A DNA stretch of 48,344 bases from Branchiostoma floridae (lineage: Eukaryota; Chordata; Leptocardii; Amphioxiformes; Branchiostomatidae). The translations under genes were made by a program, and so were the position numbers. The notes under the pieces were generated by a model. The model had not been told where the DNA came from and ran no database searches. It saw only the letters and a program-made list of their open reading frames with translations. Shown here in pieces: positions 41,679-48,344 of this stretch (its first letter is position 1; each line of letters opens with the position of its first letter). Where the stretch lies: contig NC_049979.1 of NCBI RefSeq assembly GCF_000003815.2, positions 33,221,676-33,270,019 of the forward strand, in the 5' to 3' direction.

Positions 41679-42599
41679 ATTTCAGTTATAGGTAACGTTT
41701 AGGGCTGCCATGATTTCTCTTATGTCCCCTAACTTGAAGTTTTCTTTTTTTTTAGTTTGTTTCTGGTGTTTTATGTTCAACTTTATGAACATACTAATCT
41801 TATCGTATGGAGTCAAAACTGACCCCAGAACGTTTTGTAAAAATACAATTTTCTGTGATTCTTTTTGTGGTTTGTTCATATGTGTAGTTTCATTAATATA
41901 TGTGGGACGGTTTGAAATTAGTTTACACATGTGATGTGGGTCTTCGGGTGACTCTGTCAGTATGGGACAGTCATGTGAACCTATCGTATCAACCAATCAA
42001 TTCTCCCTAACCATGCCCAGCCAGTTAGCAGAGGAAGACACATAACAGCGACAGTGGGGAGAGTTTACACATTGATGTGGAGTCATCGGGAGACTCTGTC
42101 AGTATGGGACAGTCATGTGAACCTATTGTATCAACCAATCAATTCTCCCTAACCATGCCCAGCCAGTCAACAGAGGAAGACATATAACATTGCAAAAACA
42201 AGGTGGGGCTATCAGAATTTGTTGTTTAATGCGTACAAGTAACAGATCAAAAGTAGTAAACTGTTGCTTGTAAACATAGATAACTACTACAGAAGTGTGT
42301 CGTTTAAGCCTGTAACACAGTAGGAAAACCAATACTAGTACACCAATGATATTTTCGGTAGTAATACTACAGTCTTTTTTTAATCGTGTGATTTTTACAT
42401 TAGAGATGGGTCTTTAGGACCCAAGCCACATAGATTACAATATTCATTCAATTGGTCTCTCTTTGTGACGATTTCTACAGCGAGTTGTACTTACTTAATA
42501 GGCACCACTGGAAGAATAGCTGGCAACATAATGTTGTAAAAGCTAAAAGTGGATCTGAATAAAGTCAAAGTCAAATGATTAGGTAAGAAAAATTCTAGC
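41679..42599. other. Downstream of NXPE copy 2; holds a 142-bp tandem duplication
   Basis: 41921-42190 contains two near-identical units offset by 142 bp (ACTCTGTCAGTATGGGACAG at 41951 and 42093; CCATGCCCAGCCAGT in both). No gene. Confidence 0.7.
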
Positions 42600-42995
42600 T
42601 AACTATTGTAATTTATGCAAAAGATCACGAGGACCACGTTTTTCACTAACGCTTATTCAGACCGTAGGGAAGTTTTAATGCCCGCACCAATTTCAATGTC
42701 ACATAGCCTCTGAATGGCTTATGCTAGGGCCACCAAACTTGGTATCTTTTTAGAAAATGTTCATACCACATTTTCAGTGAATAATTTAAGTTAATTTTTT
42801 ATGCTGCCATGGTAACGAAATTCTGACAGGCATATTTGTTCCGAATTTTCTTTATTTTGGCTTTAGCATTAAAGTTTTATGGTTTTCTTAGAAAACGGCA
42901 CATTTTATAGATTCTAACGTAAATTTCATGATTCAATATTCATAAATTATGCTAATTTGATGACGTTATCAGTCAAAATCCTAGATGGCGGCCGA
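42600..42995. mobile_element. Degraded R2-family fragment
   Basis: Has GGACCACGTTTTTCACTAACGC, GGCCACCAAACTTGGTA, a decayed X-box CTGCCATGGTAAC (about 42804), TGACGTTA and CCTAGATGGCGGCC (about 42980). Truncated at both ends. Confidence 0.6.
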
Positions 42996-43125
42996 TAAGA
43001 AGAAGAAGAACATTATTGCACGACAACTGTAGAGGATACGGATAAATTAATCAAATATCATTTGACATCTGCAAGTGTCATCTGTGAGTGTGATCTGTTA
43101 GCACACTTTGATCTGTCTAATATTT

Positions 43126-43905
43126 CAACCCTCTATAGACCTGGTATTTCGGGGGGGGGGGGTAATTCAGCACACACACACACACACACACACCTTCGTT
43201 ATCTCCAAACGGTTTGTTATACCATCACCCAATTCTGCAAGAGGCAATATGAAGCAGCAAGTGTTGATAGAATAAAAAATTCTGTTCTCACTATCGCTGA
43301 CGTCAAAATCAAGTCATAAAATGAAGTATATTGAAGATCGGTCCGCCATCTTGAATCCCACAACTTGAATTTTCCAAAGTACTGTTTGTTGTCATCAAAC
43401 AATTGCAATCGCAAAAGTCATCGTAAATAGGATCAAAAACGTTCGAAAACTCATATTCTAATTCGACTTTCATTAACAAAACAGGTAACAGATTTTCAGG
43501 AATATTTGGTCCTTATGCTTAATCTAGTACGTTGTTTCCCCCATTTTGATTTTAGCCTATCACGTCATTAAATTAGCTTAACTGATGCATATTTAGTTAT
43601 CAAAAAATGTTAATTAGGTAAGATTTTGTTTATGCGATTAAACAACGTAATGTAGCAAGAAAACGTAAAGCTACAGTGCTAGAATGAAAATTGACCACTT
43701 TCTTAGTAACAACAGGGTGTCATCTCAACACAAAAAAGCAACCTTTTTGTAATTCTTGCTCAAAAATGCACTGTATTTTCGCGGAATTGTTGCCAACAAT
43801 ATTTTAGGAAAAGTCGCTAAGTTTCGTAGCCATAGCCATGTTGTTCGGCAGATATACGAGGCCACTTTAAGCCCCCCCCCTCCACTTCGGGCTAGATAGG
43901 GTTAA
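43126..43905. mobile_element. Diverged R1-family MITE (copy g) with CA microsatellite
   Basis: Starts CAACCCTCTATAGACC and a G run; ends GCTAGATAGGG-TTAA. A (CA)n tract at 43170-43192, CCGCCATCTTGAAT (about 43342), GTTGCCAACAATATTTTAGG near the end. The X-box has decayed. Confidence 0.65.
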
Positions 43906-44465
43906 AGCTGAGCTGACACATTATACTTATATTGATTAAAGTTGTACGTCGTGTTAACGACGTGTTTACGTCTTTTGGTTAAATACGTCAGAGTGTTTTG
44001 CGTCTTTCTTTTGCATTGTCACAAAAGACCGCTAATGATAATTTCAATGATAAACCCAGATTCATATGTAACAAGACATTAAAGATTATGACACTTCGAG
44101 TCTTACACCTTAGATTTAAAACCTTACCTCATAGGGTACATTTTACTAAATCATTGTTTGTATCTGATACGACCTGAGGTCAGTTTGTAAAGTAACAACT
44201 ATAGTCCTTGGATAAAAAATACCGTATTCGATCCCTCCTTATGAATGGCCATAACACCAACACAACCTTACAGCAGTTCACAACGGCTAATGGTAAAAAA
44301 GACCATAGCTGAAAAATAGCACAGACATACTACATACATTCATTATAGCACATGTTAGTTACAAAAGAATATGAATATGTAATGCATAGAACTAATTAAC
44401 ATGTACTTGGACAAATTGTGGTAGGTAGACGAAATCATGTGGATATTTTATAGTATAATAACATG
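43906..44465. other. Intergenic, no gene seen
   Basis: AT-rich, no convincing ORF or inverted ends. Confidence 0.45.
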
Positions 44466-44760
44466 TTACTGTTTTACGCTTTGATAGGAAACAACACAAC
44501 ATGGCTTTTCCCCGGTGTGTTTTCTGATGTGTATCTTCAAATTAGACAATGTGCTAATGTTCTTGCTGCACACATCACACATGTAAGGTCTCTCTCCAGA
44601 ATGCGTTTTTATGTGCGTATTAAGGTGGCTCAGCTGGCTGAATAGTTGATTGCACTGGTCACAAACATATGGCCGCACAGGAAGGTTACTCTGAATGTGC
44701 CTCTTTAAACTTGTTAGATGTTTTGACGCCTTGCAGGAATCTCTTTTATTTGTTGTTCTA
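44466..44760 (-). pseudogene. C2H2 zinc-finger gene fragment
   Basis: Two complete C2H2 fingers with TGEKP-type linkers: Y-V-C-D-Q-C ... H-I-K-T-H-S-G-E-R-P and Y-M-C-D-V-C ... H-I-R-K-H-T-G-E-K-P. Upstream is a decayed finger (C-K-A-S-K-H-L-T-S-L-K-R-H-I-Q-S-N) whose second His is lost. After the last linker the frame reads C-C-V-V-S and stops at 44466 without another finger. No initiator ATG is visible. A nucleic-acid-binding finger array remnant or an exon of a damaged gene. Confidence 0.65.
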
Positions 44761-44827
44761 GTTAATTCTTTTCCACGAACCTCACTCTCTTCTTCATGTT
44801 CATAACAAGGTATCTGCCTGGCTGCAT

Positions 44828-44926
44828 TTCGCGAGCCTCAATGTTCTAAAGATACACATGAGAATTCACAGCGGTGAAAAACCGTATAAGTGTGAAACAT
44901 GCTGTGAAGACCGCGAACATTAAAAG
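44828..44926 (+). pseudogene. C2H2 zinc-finger fragment on the opposite strand
   Basis: Plus-strand frame F-A-S-L-N-V-L-K-I-H-M-R-I-H-S-G-E-K-P-Y then K-C-E-T-C-C and TAA within eight codons. It is the C-terminal half of one finger, the S-G-E-K-P linker and the first Cys pair of another. It points away from the minus-strand fragment 70 bases away, so the locus has been inverted or duplicated. Confidence 0.6.
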
Positions 44927-45252
44927 ACCGCGAGCGATTCTGCATTTACAGTATTAGTCATTAGAGCTATAGTCGTTGGAAGGGAAGATACCCCTAGTCC
45001 AGGTTTATATACCAAAATGAACGTTATAATAATGAATACATCATTTGCATAATTAATAAGGACATTTCAAAGTTCTTTTGTGGTCAAATCATGGTAGAAA
45101 CTTCATATTGGAGATATATTTGTTATTTGAGGACAGGTTAATACAATTTAATATATATATCTTATGTCGAGACTCAAGTATATGTAATAATGGGAATACA
45201 ATGGACCCAACACTCCTTGTCCGAAACAAGGTCAACAATCTTATATTTACGT
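44927..45252. other. Intergenic, no gene seen
   Basis: Short AT-rich stretch between the zinc-finger fragment and the R1 element. Confidence 0.4.
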
Positions 45253-46110
45253 CAACCCTATCCAGACTGGGGGGGGGGATTAAAAGTGCCTACGGCAACT
45301 TTGACGTCCTATAGCCCCCAAACCGCTTTTCTAGAACAACCAAACTTGGTGGCTTTTCCTAGTATATTGTTGGCAACAATTTGAAAAAAAAATTAAGTAA
45401 GTTCGTAATTTTTCGTGTTGCCATGGCAACGGGTTTCTGAAAGGCAAATTTTGCAAAAATCACTAACTTTGGTTTAAACAATGGGATTTTAAGATTTTCC
45501 TGATAAACTTAACTTCTTTTCATATATCTGTAATGTCTAACACATCTTAGTTGAACATTTACAATTGAATATTCATAAATTATGTTAATGAGGTGACGTA
45601 ATTGCTCAAAATCCAAGATGGCTGCCAATTTCAAGATGAAAAGTGTAACAAGCTTAATTTCACTCGGATTTCATCACTACTTGGTATATTAGTACAGAAA
45701 ACATTTATGTGAACGTTTTCAATCCATTTTCATGGGGTTTTAGCGTTATATGTTGAAACAATGCATCTTAAGACATTTAAGGTTGATAAACCAAGATGGC
45801 GGATAGCTAAACTACAAATGACGTCATTGTATGACGTCATTTGACGTCATTTTGACGTCGTTGCGTCAGCTTCTGACAACAGAAGTCTCATAACACTGAA
45901 ATATTGATATGAAGTCTCTATTTGTAACTTTTTGAGTGAGATATTTGGATATTATGCGAATTCCCCGTTTTATCCCCCAAAAAGCAATTAATGACGTCCT
46001 AATTACGTCATATCACGTCATAAATATATAAAAATTCATGAATTATTAAAGTCGACCAGCATAACACCCCCTGTTTTGAAAATACGAAGGGGGGGCGCTA
46101 AGGCGCCACA
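45253..46110. mobile_element. R1-family MITE (copy h), most motif-rich copy
   Basis: From CAACCCTATCCAGACTGG (45253) to a G run at about 46090; the right terminus is lost. Perfect GTTGCCATGGCAAC at 45417-45430, CCAAGATGGCTGCC (about 45612), CCAAGATGGCGGAT (about 45790), and four GACGTCA words within 45820-45860, plus TCACGTCA and TTACGTCA near 46005. Confidence 0.8.
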
Positions 46111-47749
46111 GCACGAAATCTGGTATTTAAGCAAGCTTAAACTCAACGTAAACGCGACGTTTCTGCACCCTTTCCGCAACTTAACGACTTCTTTCCGTGA
46201 ACATAATGATTCCCTTTAATGTTACTTTTACGTTGTCACTTGTATGTACGTTTCAGCACTCCTTCAGGTGCCTTTCCGCAACTATTAGACGCGCTTAAAG
46301 GTGTCGTTGATAACAATATTTCGGGCGGAAAGCGTGCGTTTCTTAAGACTTTTCCGTGATCTTTTGACCACCTTTACACTCGATTTCCGTCATGATTTCC
46401 CCCACGTTTATGTGTCGTTCACACAGCCTAAATGGTAAGTAAAGAAGTGCAGAAACGTACCTATCCGAACGCTTTCCGTGATATTTTCTTCGACTATAGT
46501 TGTCGTTTATTTTGAGTAAAGGCGGCGTAAGTTTAAACCTTTCCGCATCTTTAGGTTGGTTTTATGTGTTTTGTGTGGCTTAACTTTCCGCACCATGTGC
46601 ATTGGGTATGCGTGTCTCGAATTCATATCTACTCGAATCATAGCTACTAGGTACCTGAGGCTCCTTCGTCTAAACTATATTTTAATTCTTATTGTGGACT
46701 TGGTTTGGTCGACCAAGGGAACAATCGGTGTACAATATCCATACACGAATCTCCGCTACATTCAAGTCCACAATTTGGAGTCCAGTGTCGGGCGATACGA
46801 CTGGAAATACGTCATTTCAAGCATCATTTAGTTCAATCTTGTCATCACAGTAGAAAAATCCGCTGAGATTCCCGAGGATGGGCACTGTTTCGTGATGGCC
46901 GTGCTCTCCATGTAGTCTCCGACAGCCGATGCTGGTCAAGACGACATAATGTTGAATTAACCCTGAGTTGTGCCCCGTTGAAGACTCTCCAGCATACTCC
47001 GTTTCCGGAAAGCCGTGAGTGTGCTAGTATTCGTTCCGTCTTGTAGTTGCGTCGGAATCCATATGCGGCAAAACCACACCGGTAATCCGTGTGTTAAAAC
47101 GGGTCCAAGGTTCATTCGTGAATTGTCCAGAAACAGACGCCCTGCAAACTGGTTTCTTCTATAAATTCTGCATATTCGTTAGGTTTAAAAAACCCACTCT
47201 TGTCTGCCATTGGATAACGTCCCATCACATGACACATGTGAACCTCTTCTCGGAACTGCTAATTAGAAATCCAATGCCGCGTTGTTCGTTATTCATAATT
47301 CATAGTTGACGGCGAATAAATTTGAATTTGAAAAAAAAAACACCATCCCGTTTGTACGCTGTTAAGCCTAGGTTTAGTTAAACACAACAACTGTTACCAC
47401 ACTAGAAAATACTAGCCTTTCTGGGAGAACATTATTACTTGTAGATGATAAATGTTCTTCTAGATGATAAGAAAGTTTTTTTTCGCAATTATATGAACTG
47501 AGAACAGGAAACTCGACCATCGCTATTTTCCCCTGCATACGTTACCGGGTAGTGAGGACGCTATGTGGTCGGGATGCCAACTGGCTGCACGGCACAGCGA
47601 GCGGCATACTGGACAGGCTGCCCAGTACTAGTCCTCTTATCCTGAACGGGAACACGCCGTAATTATGAACACAAATCCTCGGGGGCATGTACGCAGTGCT
47701 CCCGGCGACTGTTGCTTCCTTTCAACAAAGAGGTTTTTAAACCTCCTTG
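46111..47749. other. Unassigned region with recurrent CTTTCCGY words
   Basis: Between 46140 and 46600 the word TTTCCG(C/T) occurs nine times (one on the minus strand), spaced 20-120 bp and not in tandem. GC content is higher than around it. No gene recognised; the 91-codon frame at 46556 has no known features. Confidence 0.4.
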
Positions 47750-48344
47750 CTTTCAACGCTACCTCTCCGACATATTTTTCTGTAACTATCAATCTCCACT
47801 TCTGTAAACTAAGTTCAGAGAGTTGTCTGTAAAGTAAGCTCAAAGGTAACGGAACGATATCGGTAACATACGATACTACTGGAAAAAATAAACGCTACCC
47901 TTCCGACATCTTTCTTGCACCCGTACATAGACCCTTTCAATCTAAAGTGAGCTCAATGGTAACGGAAAGCATCGGAAAGATACCATCTGTTATATTTATG
48001 ATTTCACCCATGAGAATATTTTGATTTTCCTGAATTCATCAAACACGCTAACAAAGAAAGAGTTATTCAGGCGGGACCGCTGCTTTATAGCGGAGCGCAT
48101 TTGGTATATTGAGCAGAAAATACTCGAAATTTGGGAAAAGCAATCCCTCTTCTCAGAATTATGATAAACGCTACCTTTCCGACATCTTTTTTCCACCTAT
48201 ACATAAAAGGGGGGAGGTTTAAGCCCCTTTTATGTAAAGTCAGCTCAAATGTAACGGAATGACGTCGGACAGATTGTATCTGTTATATGTAGGTTTCACA
48301 CGGGATGAGATTCTGTATTCTTGGTTAAACTAAACACGCTAACA
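47750..48344. repeat. Tandemly repeated units running off the window end
   Basis: AACGCTACC-YTCCGACAT starts units at about 47756, 47891 and 48167 (offsets about 135 and 276). Each is followed by AAG-AGCTCAA-GGTAACGGAA and the last two by ACCATCTGTTATAT-like and AACACGCTAACA ends. A hairpin AAAAGGGG/CCCCTTTT lies at 48205-48234. The last unit ends at the window edge. Confidence 0.65.

Noticed and set aside
41682-41996. 104-codon minus-strand frame
   Set aside because: Overlaps the 142-bp tandem duplication and has no domain features or homologue known to me.
1-48344. CRISPR arrays, operons, rRNA genes
   Set aside because: None seen. Repeats are transposon- or satellite-like, and the genes are intron-split eukaryotic ones.

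Overview
The window looks like nuclear DNA of an invertebrate animal. Genes are split by GT/AG introns, AT-rich intergenic DNA is full of decayed transposons, and there are CR1/L2-like LINE remnants and tRNA-derived SINEs. The gene families (NXPE and arylsulfatase B/I/J-like) and the repeats suggest a non-vertebrate deuterostome, perhaps a hemichordate or cephalochordate. That placement is inference and weak. Two 100-N gaps (4386-4485, 27091-27190) show a scaffolded draft assembly.

Layout. (1) 1-2468, + strand: the 3' end of an NXPE-family gene (copy 1), with an intact PC-esterase terminal exon but a one-base loss at an upstream exon end. (2) 2469-10850: a decayed LINE on the minus strand, a small inverted-repeat transposon beside a gap, a full MITE, a LINE endonuclease remnant on the plus strand, and one exon resembling the P2X7 C-terminal domain. 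(3) 11006-24017, minus strand: a complete nine-exon arylsulfatase gene. The joined exons keep frame at every junction and give 540 residues. All ten active-site positions recalled from human arylsulfatase B are present at a near-constant offset. Its introns hold several transposons. (4) 24018-34167: SINEs, MITEs, and a tandem satellite interrupted by a nested transposon. (5) 34168-41678, + strand: a second NXPE copy, including the signal-peptide exon missing from view in copy 1. It carries several frameshifts and an in-frame retroelement insertion, so it is probably a pseudogene, though consensus errors are possible for some of the shifts. (6) 41679-48344: a tandem duplication, more MITEs, zinc-finger fragments in opposite orientations, and tandem units running off the end.

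How it fits together. The two NXPE copies are paralogues from a tandem duplication: exons, splice sites and intron sequence align. An R2-family MITE sits at the same intron position in both, so it predates the duplication. A 3-kb inverted-repeat (foldback) element sits inside the copy 2 MITE only, so it came later. The arylsulfatase lies between the copies on the opposite strand. Both families are thought to act on secreted or lysosomal glycoconjugates; any functional link is only inferred from position.

The most striking non-genic signal is a perfect 14-bp palindrome, GTTGCCATGGCAAC, matching the RFX X-box. It occurs six times in 48 kb, inside three different transposon families (R1, R2 and the foldback element). 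R1 and R2 also carry clusters of TGACGTCA (CRE-like) and CAAGATGGCGG (YY1-like) motifs.
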